Source: Cryoendolithus antarcticus (Eukaryota; Ascomycota; Dothideomycetes; Cladosporiales; Cladosporiaceae). Taken from it: a stretch of DNA of 64,000 nt. Under the pieces are notes generated by a model. The model was not told the origin of the DNA and ran no database searches. It worked only from the letters and a program-made list of their open reading frames with translations. Position numbers and translations under genes: made by a program. The first letter of the stretch is position 1, and each line of letters starts with the position of its first letter. The DNA is taken from contig NAJO01000006.1 in NCBI GenBank assembly GCA_002077065.1, forward strand, positions 744,001-808,000, written 5' to 3'. Of the stretch, positions 10,301 through 17,789 are shown piece after piece.

Positions 10301-12810
10301 GTCGCTTTGCCCTGAGCCTCGCTTCTCAGGGCGCCCCCAAGCTCGCTCGACTCGTCGTGTTCGCTGAGTCCGCTGGACTCGCTGTGATGTTCTCCGTGGT
10401 CATCGGGCTCGTAATCGGACCCTTCCGACCCGTGCGCTTTTGAGCCCGTAGCCCCTTCGGACTCGCTGTCGCCGCCTTCCTCGAGCTCTCTCTTTGCACT
10501 GTCCCTCGTGAACGTATTGTGCTCTTCATCCTCTGAATCGTCAGTGTTTGTGGTTTCGCTCGCAATCTTCCGACGCTTTCGATCCGCCCGAACCGCAAGG
10601 GCCTCTGCCTCCTTACCGTCGATGACAGGGCGTGTTGTCGTGGATGTCGATCGGCGGCCGTGACCTAGTGGTTGCTTGTCATCGACCTCCAGCTCGTGTG
10701 CTCTGCTCCCGACAAGCAGTCCACATTCTGGACACTCTTGATCCCGCATACGGACCTCGCACTTCGCACACCATACCACGACTCGAACCGAGTTGACGTT
10801 CTCGGTTGTAGTGAGCGGTGCCTCACCGGTGTCCTGTTCTTTGTCGTGCGTGCCAGCCGCTGTCGTGCTCTTGTTCGTCTGTAGGGTCTCTGCTGCTTTC
10901 TTCAACGCCTCTTGATATCCTCCTTTTCCTGACTTCCAAAACCACTCGCGCTGCCCCTCGACATCATGCTTCCTTGCCTCCTCCAGCAATGCGGTGACCT
11001 GAGGAGTGGGTGCGCAGTCAGGAGGGAAAATCGTCCGTGACAAACCATCGGCGGCTGTGTTGCGTTTGCCTTCGATATGGCGAATCTCAATGTTGAGGGG
11101 TCGAAGCCTCTCCAGGAACCGGTAGAAGATGTCGCCGTGGTTGTCGCTTGTTAAGAAGGTAGTGAGAGGTTTATGGTCTGTCCATATGATCGACTTAGTA
11201 GGTCCCATGAGCATGTGTGAGTGCTTCTCTGCAAAGGTTACCATCGCCTTAAGCTCCCGCTTGTACGTGTCGTAATTCTGCTCCGTGGGAGTGAAAGCGA
11301 ATGCGTCGTAGGCAATCGGTACCATGCGGCCGTTCTGCAGTTGTCGTATGAAAGCACCTCCACCACTGCCTGATGCGTCGACAAACATCTCTACGCCGTG
11401 TGCAGGATCGAAGCCGAACATGAGGGCTGTGGTGGCAGCCAGGTTCTTGATGGTGATGAAAGAGAGCTGCTCCGCTTCTTCCCATCGCCAGTCGACCTTC
11501 AGTTGCACGAGCCGTTGCAGCGGGCGCGCCAGTTCTGTGTAGTTCTTGATCCATGGTCGAGTGGACACTGATGTCCCGAGGAAAGAGCGGATGTCGCTTG
11601 GGTTCTGGCACTCCGGCCAATCCAGTAGCACTCTGACTCTCTCTGGTTTCGGTGCAACACGACCACCAGCCATATGAAGTTCGCCCAGAGCAACGACTTC
11701 GCCTAGTCCGATCTTCACCTTGCTGAAGGAGAGTCGTAGCCTCGCCCATAGAAGCCGTGGCAGTAGGTGCTGCCGAATGAAATGCCAGTGATCCTTCCAG
11801 GTCGTATGGGCCGGAAAGATATCGTCGATGTAGAACGTCATATGCTGTGGGTGTTCCCTTCCCCTCTCATCATGCAGAAAGGATGGTTCTCCTGGAAGCG
11901 CTCCAAATGCGATGTTGCCGAGCTCGTTGAATGTAAAGGACGACGACCTTGCACCTTGTGCCATCCATGTTGGTTGTAGCTGTCCCACTCCGGGTACGCT
12001 GAAAGCCAGGAAGTGCCGATCGTCGGGGTGTATCTCTACAGCCCAGTACCCGTTCTTGAGGTCGAGCGATGAAAAGCAGTGATGACTTGGTAGCGAGAGG
12101 AAAGCGTGCGCCTCCCTTGAGAGCTGCATCTGATTCCCTGGTGGCTCTTCCCAGACGTAGTGGTAGTTGAATGTCAGTCGTGGCATATCCTTACCCTCCT
12201 TCTTTACCAACACTGGATCAGCTCCCCACTGTGATAGCTGTCCGTTCGCATAGACTGTGCGTTCATACATCCCTGATTGCAAACCATCCATTGCAAACTT
12301 CCGGTACCACCACTCCTTCTCCCGTGCCATCACCTTCGCGCGTGCCTTGTAGATAGGCGTGCCCGGCTTCACCCGGGTGCGGTGAGTAATCAGGTCAGTG
12401 GGTGGCCCTAGAGTCTCAAGGCCAGTCGACTCGACATCTCGATAGGTCCAGAATGTCTGAAGAACCTCCAAGCGATCCTCCGCTGGCACGAGAGGGCCGA
12501 GCACTAACCCCTTCTCGGTGGCCCAACGCTCGAGTGCTGGCAGGGTCTGCGTGGTGTCCAGTGACCTTCGGATGACAGGGCGATCCGGGAGCTTCCGAGC
12601 TGTGGTGTATGTCGAGGCTGCAGTGCCTCCATGATCATTCGTGCGCGAGGTCGGGGTTGCTATATCATCCACTCGTACGTGTAATGATTCGACCTCGAAG
12701 CTCAGATCTTGATCTTCATTGTACTCCCCCCCAGTCGCTTGCAGCGTATCGATGTGCCAAACCTGTGCTTCGTGCGAGCCTTGCGTTTCCTCCTGATGTC
12801 GGAGGCACAT
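7393..12810 (-). CDS. Retrotransposon Pol: reverse transcriptase, RNase H, zinc-finger spacer, integrase
   Basis: 1805 aa from the ATG at 12810; the same frame is open back to 12936, overlapping the Gag end in the -1 frame. Reverse transcriptase spans about residues 190-400 (FSSLDLKNGYW; YIDD at 327-330). RNase H spans about 470-590 (D478, E519, D545 in WTDHKPLT, D588 in NTAADGLSR). Residues about 600-1430 form a very long spacer: zinc ribbon C681/C684/C693/C696, a strongly acidic Ser/Glu/Asp stretch (about 755-850), two GATA-like units CX4CX17CX2C (C871/876/894/897 and C941/946/964/967), and three modules ending CxHxCC (about 1026-1043, 1072-1088, 1095-1112). Integrase follows: H1436, H1441, C1471, C1474 zinc site, then D1501, D1560, E1596 (DD35E), with GPY at 1759-1761. 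All catalytic residues are present. RT/RH/IN are certain; the spacer function is unknown. Confidence 0.95.
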   Translation of the reverse strand: MCLRHQEETQGSHEAQVWHIDTLQATGGEYNEDQDLSFEVESLHVRVDDIATPTSRTNDHGGTAASTYTTARKLPDRPVIRRSLDTTQTLPALERWATEKGLVLGPLVPAEDRLEVLQTFWTYRDVESTGLETLGPPTDLITHRTRVKPGTPIYKARAKVMAREKEWWYRKFAMDGLQSGMYERTVYANGQLSQWGADPVLVKKEGKDMPRLTFNYHYVWEEPPGNQMQLSREAHAFLSLPSHHCFSSLDLKNGYWAVEIHPDDRHFLAFSVPGVGQLQPTWMAQGARSSSFTFNELGNIAFGALPGEPSFLHDERGREHPQHMTFYIDDIFPAHTTWKDHWHFIRQHLLPRLLWARLRLSFSKVKIGLGEVVALGELHMAGGRVAPKPERVRVLLDWPECQNPSDIRSFLGTSVSTRPWIKNYTELARPLQRLVQLKVDWRWEEAEQLSFITIKNLAATTALMFGFDPAHGVEMFVDASGSGGGAFIRQLQNGRMVPIAYDAFAFTPTEQNYDTYKRELKAMVTFAEKHSHMLMGPTKSIIWTDHKPLTTFLTSDNHGDIFYRFLERLRPLNIEIRHIEGKRNTAADGLSRTIFPPDCAPTPQVTALLEEARKHDVEGQREWFWKSGKGGYQEALKKAAETLQTNKSTTAAGTHDKEQDTGEAPLTTTENVNSVRVVVWCAKCEVRMRDQECPECGLLVGSRAHELEVDDKQPLGHGRRSTSTTTRPVIDGKEAEALAVRADRKRRKIASETTNTDDSEDEEHNTFTRDSAKRELEEGGDSESEGATGSKAHGSEGSDYEPDDHGEHHSESSGLSEHDESSELGGALRSEAQGKATGSTADDDSAAASEPVAQVSGSASKLPLVPEHLHCDGPECSTKFPYGIGKFTASLGLCKSCINRYKSNFGQHPPRRYRLPTKSKPRLGKEVTNLLPLAPSGKPKCDTLECHTPRPYPKGTFRPSAGLCSRCYNNYRLHHGNAPPQKYRLPYGHKVAMTSGLDLLNREEASSDEEAHAVAPTWFIGEAGLCKLKHSRCDIRTCQHLCCRSKTFTKQMVDREKARLPNLPTSQARKDCRRHDACNKLLCDHFCCRMQTTGCAENHGRCDRATCDHACCKIWIRWVEDRVNPPTKPRTKDVITQQMPLRVERLEKTHRELMTALQKPGGPDEESMRELMDTYINTMRGGLDVRSKVYSGHRVRRDRRKRRIEEELEFGGLIDRDMEDQDDAMIPDAEDFWPYPLPTEQPRPRTEASEEMESRGPATELSPQNTEKVAPEPQRAFDETMLDPRLRTQPPALEIDPHMSLELAQGPTMLGLHELPRPSPYTGEVPSMVDDSKTLASAAPPSEFSAFNVETFSVEAAMTEDDWRALEDEWYADLIAYHRKGVKPKGWTKGRLRNFEKYAKPYKFSTTQNQLQRRVEDKWLPCVPPKDVPKVLQATHDKNGHFNEEIVQKKLQLRVFWPTMLKDIRDYTRSCVNCTIWADRKRSEGLITLDCVHPWEMLQADLMGPFPKSNRGNVFQLVITCCFSGFTIVRHLPDKAGPRVQEAFEDIFDTFTDPVVMYSDNGQEFVNLVFQAAAKARGIHLQPAPADSHRATGAVEGINRILRRCLEKVSPYYKNQRGEIFVDFGDWDIASKQCARAANERHMMKLHTSPSEVIMGYLPDQLRDMELAYPTDHRREVQALAVQYLPKDLPTDDLPGAYMRLNESRMEARQQLQEDRRKDKESRTRKYNAGVQREGVRVGDSVYVYATGNVSNYKSSWKGPYIVAEEVGEHGKSFLLRQEDQQTKILVRHAANLRKINRRPRRLMI

Positions 12811-12872
12811 GAATTTGGTGGAACACCGGCATGGTGGCGGCGCTGTTCTGTTATCGCTTGATGGGGTGGCCT

Positions 12873-12936
12873 TCAGTTTCTTGTCTTGCCCAGGACCTTT
12901 GGAAAATCCGCAGTCGTCTCGGTCTCTTCTGAGCCA
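12873..12936 (-). other. Gag/Pol frame overlap, candidate -1 recoding region
   Basis: The Pol frame is free of stops from 12936 downward while Gag ends at 12873, and Pol is in the -1 frame relative to Gag. Fusion by -1 frameshifting would therefore be possible within about 61 nt. I found no X XXY YYZ heptamer in the overlap in the Gag frame. The alternative is reinitiation at the Pol ATG (12810), about 62 nt after the Gag stop. Confidence 0.5.
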
Positions 12937-15620
12937 TCATCGTCTCCGCTATCTTCCTTGTTCGTTCCCTCCTCCTCTTCATCCTCGTACTCACACTCAT
13001 ACTCCTCATACTCGTACTCGTCTTCACTGTCGTCTTCATCTGTGGAGTCCCCGCTGGACTCAACTGGCTCCACCTTGGGAGCGACGGGCTTGCAGTCCTT
13101 CGCCTGCACCTTCACAATCTTCTCCCCGCGAGCCTTATCTCCGATCTCGATCATGGTTGAGCGAACCCTGATTTGTGCGTCAACACTGTCGAGGTATGGA
13201 ATGCCAAGAAGCAATGCAATGTCGCGACTGTCTGTTGGACAAGCTAGTGCCCACACGCTACGCTTTATGCCCTGGACCCTCACTTGGAAGCTAGCCCAAT
13301 GGGTGAGCTCGCAGGTCTTGCCATCTGCGACGGTCATGCGGATGAAGGGTATGTTCAGCTGCTTGACGGGTCGGAGCTTCAAGCCAAGCTTCTTCTGCAA
13401 TGAAGGGTAGACTAGATTGATGTCTGAGCCTTGGTCTGCGATGACGGTGTTGCGTGGTGGCGAGTGCGCATCCTTCTCATCTCCAGTCCAGACTGAGGCA
13501 GGCAGCGTGAAGGCTCTCGTCTTCCGATCGCGCTTCCTCCATTGCTGAATGTTGTTGAGGAGCTCCAGGCTGATGTGCTTGCCCTTGGCGTAGCGAGCCT
13601 TCTTCAATGCAAGCGCCTCGACTGCATGCGTCTCTGTCGTCAAGGTCGTGGCAGCAGCAGCCTTCTTCTTCCTCGGCTGACGTGGCATTGATAGCATACG
13701 CTTTGTCTCATCGCGGAAGTACGGTGATATCTGCGCCAGGTGGGAGATCGGCAGGACAATGGTGGCAGTCTTGAGCAGCTCCCGAACATTGACTGGTCCC
13801 TCCGTCAGCATGGCTGTGATAGGCTTCAACGGCTTCTTCTGCTTCCCCACGCCTGCCTTCTTGGGAGTCAACTTGCGTCTCGCCGGAGCCTGGCAGCAAA
13901 CGTGGTTGCATTTGCCCTGATCGCAGTCCGTGTCGCCCTTGCCTTGGTGCTCCACGCACCGCACAATGAACTCAACCGGCTCTTCGCGCTGGCGCTTGCG
14001 ACGCGCCTCCTCTCGTGCCTCATCTGAGTCTATGTCCATAGTCTGGCTGCGCGGATCATTGGTGGCCGTGCCACTACGGACAGCCACCTCCCATCCGGTC
14101 AGCTCGTCGTCAGAGGCATCGCTGTCACCTTCGTCATCGTCGTCGTCGTCGTCGGTCTCCACAGTCGTGATGCGGGATTTGGCGTGGCCTGCAGTGCGCC
14201 CGCCGACGTCGACTAGTATGGAGTTGGCCGATGCTGCCGTCGATCCGGTAGCCGCGACTCTGGCGTCTCTAACTGCAATGTTCTTGATCTTCTGATGCTT
14301 GATTAACTCCCAGAGGAAAGTCTGATCCTCATCCGGAAGCTCCCTCTGATTGCAGTCTCGACTCATATGGCCGAGGTTGCCGCACTTGACACACAAGGGA
14401 GTATCTGGCCGGTATCTGTAGATCACAGTCCCGTTCACATAGCCATTCGCGGACTGCACCGGATCGAAAGCAGGGTAGTGGGCCCTGACAATCGAAGCCG
14501 CGACTGACCGTGGGTCCATACTCGTCGCATCACCCCCCTGCTGCGGTGCTGGCGCGGGTGCGGCTGGGTACACTCGAGCGCGATCAGCGAAGGTGACCGT
14601 TGGCTTCTGCGGGCCAAAGGTCATTGGCTCGGTAGCTCCAGTCATCTGGAAGGATTGATGATGCTGCGACGGTCCAGCGACCTCCTGGCGCGCGAAAGGC
14701 ACGCCAGTGATCAGGGCGACCTGCTCCATGATCGCAGCTGATGGCTGTCTGTTCATGGAGCGGTCCATGACATACGCCTTCAGGACCTCCAGCTCCTTCT
14801 CCTTGCGACTCTCTCCGATCATCGCATGCTCATCTCGGATGAGCCTCTCCATACTCTCTGCCTTCTCATACGTGTTTTGCAGGGTACGAACGTTGCCATC
14901 GTCAGGCTCCGCCATGCGCATCACACGAAGGCGCAACTCCTCATCGAAGATTCCCCTCTTGTACGCCGTGGTAGCAAGAGAGAGAATGGACTTCGAAGCC
15001 TGACTGGCAGTGGCAGTATTGTCATCTCCACCAGCAGAGCGGAGCAAGTTCATCGCACGATTGTAGTACTGACGAAGGGTCTCATCTGACTTCTGCTTGA
15101 GCGTCTGAATCTCTGGGATCGCGTTCGGTGCGGCCCTTGGCTTCTTGCCCCAGTCGGCGATGAAGGCATCCTTCACAGTCTTGACGTCGGCCTCGCGAAC
15201 CTCGTCGTTCTCTTCGTCTAGCAGGCGCTTGACGAGATGATCATCTTCGGCCCATTCGGCGGGCTTGTCGCCGAGGAACGAGTTGAACTGGTCCAACTTC
15301 GCTCTGGGCTCGGTGACGCCATCACGCTGGAGGTTGGCAACGAGACGAGCCCACCAACGCTTCGCATCCTGATGAGGAGCCCCGATGAACACTTCCATCT
15401 GGCTGGCGGTGACCTGTGGTGCTGGCTCCATGATGGGGAGATTGAAGGTGCTGCGAGATCTTGGTAGATTGCTGGCTGCTTGTTCTCTTGGTGCGATTCG
15501 TTCTAGTCTGTCGTTGAGGTAGCTGGATGACGAGTTGATGAGCTGTTGTTCCTTGATCGTGAATATCCCTTCTGTGTCGTCGTTGGCTGGCGATTCTGGT
15601 GCTTGCGTACGGGCAGACAT
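12873..15620 (-). CDS. Retrotransposon Gag-protease polyprotein
   Basis: 915 aa from the ATG at 15620. Residues about 70-270 are a helical capsid-like Gag region (FNSFLGDKPAEW, SDETLRQYYNRAMNLL). A CCHC nucleocapsid knuckle lies at C410/C413/H418/C423. A second Cys/His cluster lies at about 555-576 (C-x2-H-x7-C-x4-C-x-H-x-CC) and resembles three modules in Pol. A run of aspartates follows the knuckle region (near 490). A retropepsin-like domain spans about 720-830: the catalytic loop reads ADQGSD, so Asp729 is kept but Gln replaces the usual Ser/Thr, and LLLGIPYLD matches the second protease signature. The C-terminal 60 residues are very acidic (Glu/Asp/Tyr repeats). The stop at 12873-12875 overlaps the upstream-open Pol frame. 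Confidence 0.93.
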   Translation of the reverse strand: MSARTQAPESPANDDTEGIFTIKEQQLINSSSSYLNDRLERIAPREQAASNLPRSRSTFNLPIMEPAPQVTASQMEVFIGAPHQDAKRWWARLVANLQRDGVTEPRAKLDQFNSFLGDKPAEWAEDDHLVKRLLDEENDEVREADVKTVKDAFIADWGKKPRAAPNAIPEIQTLKQKSDETLRQYYNRAMNLLRSAGGDDNTATASQASKSILSLATTAYKRGIFDEELRLRVMRMAEPDDGNVRTLQNTYEKAESMERLIRDEHAMIGESRKEKELEVLKAYVMDRSMNRQPSAAIMEQVALITGVPFARQEVAGPSQHHQSFQMTGATEPMTFGPQKPTVTFADRARVYPAAPAPAPQQGGDATSMDPRSVAASIVRAHYPAFDPVQSANGYVNGTVIYRYRPDTPLCVKCGNLGHMSRDCNQRELPDEDQTFLWELIKHQKIKNIAVRDARVAATGSTAASANSILVDVGGRTAGHAKSRITTVETDDDDDDDEGDSDASDDELTGWEVAVRSGTATNDPRSQTMDIDSDEAREEARRKRQREEPVEFIVRCVEHQGKGDTDCDQGKCNHVCCQAPARRKLTPKKAGVGKQKKPLKPITAMLTEGPVNVRELLKTATIVLPISHLAQISPYFRDETKRMLSMPRQPRKKKAAAATTLTTETHAVEALALKKARYAKGKHISLELLNNIQQWRKRDRKTRAFTLPASVWTGDEKDAHSPPRNTVIADQGSDINLVYPSLQKKLGLKLRPVKQLNIPFIRMTVADGKTCELTHWASFQVRVQGIKRSVWALACPTDSRDIALLLGIPYLDSVDAQIRVRSTMIEIGDKARGEKIVKVQAKDCKPVAPKVEPVESSGDSTDEDDSEDEYEYEEYECEYEDEEEEGTNKEDSGDDDGSEETETTADFPKVLGKTRN

Positions 15621-16278
15621 TGTCGTGTGTGCGTCTCTGTGCCCTCCCTTCGCTCCTCAGCATAGGCGGTGAGTCCGCCATATCTAAGTGCTGTCGCTAT
15701 CCGTGGTTGAGAGTGCTGGCAGTGCACCTCGTCGTCTCAGGACTCGGCCGAGTCGCTACCCAAGCCCTGTACCACCATGCTCACCATGCTCTTGCATGAT
15801 CCAACCTGCTCGTGCAGTGCTCATGCGTCGCTTGTGTCACCTCGCGTGTCGAGTACAATGGTCGACCACCCGAGCACGATCGTGTGCCGCCGACATGTCA
15901 CTCCTGTGCTCCGATCTCAATGATCCTTCACTTATCCTCATCGTGCTGCTATACTCTGATTGCTGTGCTCGCTATGTGTGCTATGCTCTTTGCTCTGCTC
16001 GCTTGTTCGCTGAATGCTCCGATTGCTGTGCTGTTCTGTACTCCATGTTGCTGTGCTCGGTTGCTCTCATGCTCTGTCATGCTCTCTTCTCTTGCTTGTA
16101 TGTTGGATTATGCTGTGCAACGTACTATCGCTCGCAGGCTGTCATTCGTCCTCGCCATGGTGATCTGCATGCGCTATACCGCGTTTGCTCGGAGCTACGC
16201 GCTGTGGCTTGAGCCACCTGAGCAGACGAGATCTCCATACTACACTAAGCGAGGGACGGAGCCTCACTGGTCAGCATC
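15621..16278 (-). other. Retrotransposon 5' leader
   Basis: Untranslated stretch of about 660 nt between the primer-binding site and Gag ATG. It contains low-complexity GCTC/TGCT-rich repeats (about 15940-16100). Two antisense open frames of about 175-190 codons arise from this repetitiveness and look like chance. It would be expected to hold packaging and dimerisation signals, which cannot be seen directly. Confidence 0.6.
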
Positions 16279-16294
16279 CCTGCGTAGGTCACCA
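16279..16294 (-). other. Primer-binding site
   Basis: Directly next to the 5' LTR the minus strand reads TGGTGACCTACGCAGG. Its complement has the architecture of a tRNA 3' end: CCA, a discriminator A, a 7-nt acceptor strand (GTAGGTC) and a 5-nt T-stem strand (CCTGC). The first T overlaps the last LTR base as defined by the target duplication. The tRNA identity is not resolved here. Confidence 0.75.
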
Positions 16295-16450
16295 GAAAAC
16301 CAGTGGTATGCCGGAAGCGTGTTGATACGTGACTATCTACCGTTCTACAGATATCCTAATACCACCAATCCGACATAGCCGAAAGCCGTTAGTCCGCGGG
16401 TTGAGCCGTGGTGCACCAAAAGAGTTGATCTCACGTGACTCCGGTTGCCT
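16294..16450 (-). repeat. 5' LTR of the retrotransposon
   Basis: 157 bp, one base different from the 3' LTR (T at 16376). The broken transporter frame reads about 35 codons into this LTR and stops at 16345-16347, so any truncated product gains an LTR-encoded tail. Confidence 0.9.
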
Positions 16451-16456
16451 CCGAAA
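16451..16456. repeat. Target-site duplication, right copy
   Basis: CCGAAA, the partner of 7158-7163. On the minus strand it is TTTCGG, part of the Ser-Phe-Gly codons of the transporter. Confidence 0.85.
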
Positions 16457-17789
16457 CTCCATGCCGCGCCGAAGACCATAATTGCAGCAGTGGCCGCCTT
16501 GCCGCCGGCGATGGTACCCGGGCTTTGCTGCACGCCCGCCGTGGGCTTGCCGATCGCGATGTATCCGGCCAGATAATACTGACAGCCGGCGCAGGCGAGC
16601 GAAGACGCGATCCAAGGCCACTTGCGACCGAATTTATCGATGAAGAATGTGAAGAAGATGATAGAGCCGACGGCCTTGATTATCCCATAGACTCCGGTCC
16701 ATAGCGTGGTGTCAGTGAGGCCGATTGACGTGAATATCGTGGGGCTGTAGTAATTTATCGCTGCAGCTCCGGACCACGCCTGCCACATGAACATGAGGAA
16801 AACAAGCACGAAGCGGTTCCACATGCCCTTGGTCGTGGCCTCGCCCAATGCTGCACGCAAAAAGTTGATGAACGTTGGCTGGGCGCTGCCAGTCAAGGAG
16901 CGCTCTTGTTCGACTTGGCCTTGCATGAAATAGACATCCTGAGCGATATATTCATGGCTCTCTGGAAGATTGCGGTAGTAGCTCAACACTTTCGAGGCAT
17001 CCTCGTTGCGACCCTTCTTGAGAAGCCACATTGGCGACTCGCGTAGGAAAGGAATTCCAATGGCGAGGAGACCTGCAGGGACGAGCTGCACGCCCATTGG
17101 AATTCGCCATGCGTTGGACGAGGCTGCGTCCATGTTGTGGACGATGCCGTAGTTGCTATGATAGAGTCAGCATTTGCACGCTGGTCGACTTTGGAGCAAC
17201 GCACATCCAGAAGCCAATGACGGCGCCAATCTGGTAAGAGGACTCGAAAAATCCGGTGAGCCGTCCACGTATAGCGGGTGGTGCGATTTGCGATATGTAC
17301 GTGGGACAGACAGCGGCGATGCCACCGACACCGAGGCCTGTCAGGAGGCGACCAGCATAGATGAGGCCGAGCTGATGAGTTGGTACAGTACATAGGATAG
17401 ACCCGATGATGAAGATCACGTCCGAGATGATGACCGTCCGTTTGCGACCAAGGAGTTCCAAGGCGGGCAGCATGAACAGAGCACCGAAGAATCCGCCGGC
17501 GGAGTCTATTGCATCGATCAGCATCATGTACTCAGATTGACGCAGCTGATGTGATCGTACATATACTCGTCAAGTTACCAAGGTGATTGTTCTGCTGCGC
17601 CTTCGTCATGGCGTTGAAGCCGAAGTCTCGCTTGAACGCCTTTGATGCAAGTGTTTGACCAATGAATGAGCTATCGTAGCCATAGGCCATCACACCCAGC
17701 GAAATGATGATGGCTGCCATATAGGGTCGCCATCCGTAGACTTGTGATGGTGTGGGCCTGTCTTCTTTTGCTCGACCGAAGCCTGTCAT
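16451..17789 (-). pseudogene. 5' part of MFS sugar/quinate-type transporter, disrupted
   Basis: Plasma-membrane sugar porter, interrupted in exon 3. Exon 1 is 17789-17561, exon 2 is 17505-17205, and exon 3 is 17155 to the insertion. Introns are 55 nt (17506-17560) and 49 nt (17156-17204), both GT-AG, rebuilding LTSIYSAGGFFGAL and GFWINYGIVHNM. Sugar-porter signatures are visible: GYDSSFIG in TM1, LLGRKRT after TM2, AGRLLTGLGVGG in TM4, PTYISQIAPPAIRG, PESHEYIA in the central loop and DKFGRK after TM8. The start at 17789 is preferred over the longer open frame because it gives the usual cytosolic N-terminus. The gene is divergent from the aldolase at 18415, and a regulator lies just beyond. 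Expected product if intact: 531 aa. As it stands, translation would end in the LTR after about TM9. The substrate is not determined; quinate, sugar or sugar acid are options. Confidence 0.88.

Larger units (their letters stand above)
7164..16450 (-). mobile_element. Young full-length Ty3/gypsy LTR retrotransposon
   Basis: A 9287-bp element in minus orientation. The order is 5' LTR (16294-16450), primer-binding site, 673-nt leader, Gag-protease frame (15620-12873), RT-RNase H-integrase frame (12810-7393), polypurine tract and 3' LTR (7164-7320). RT-RNase H before integrase places it in Ty3/gypsy (Metaviridae-type), and the Pol C-terminus has a GPY/F motif. Both long frames are uninterrupted and the LTRs differ at one of 157 positions (C at 7246, T at 16376), so insertion is recent. 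There is no sign of repeat-induced C-to-T decay. It sits inside exon 3 of a sugar transporter in the same transcriptional direction. Its size is large because Pol has a long zinc-finger-rich spacer and both proteins carry extended acidic regions. Confidence 0.95.

Noticed and set aside
12886..13410. A 174-codon plus-strand frame opposite Gag
   Set aside because: It is the mirror of the acidic Glu/Asp repeat in Gag, which yields Ser/Tyr/Leu repeats on the other strand.
15688..16378. Two overlapping plus-strand frames (174 and 188 codons) in the element leader, possible antisense gene
   Set aside because: They consist of repeated CTC/TGC triplets and end inside the LTR; low complexity explains the lack of stops. 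No domain is visible.
7164..16450. Repeat-induced mutation (C-to-T decay) of the element
   Set aside because: Both long frames are intact and the LTRs differ by a single C/T; one transition is not enough to claim it.
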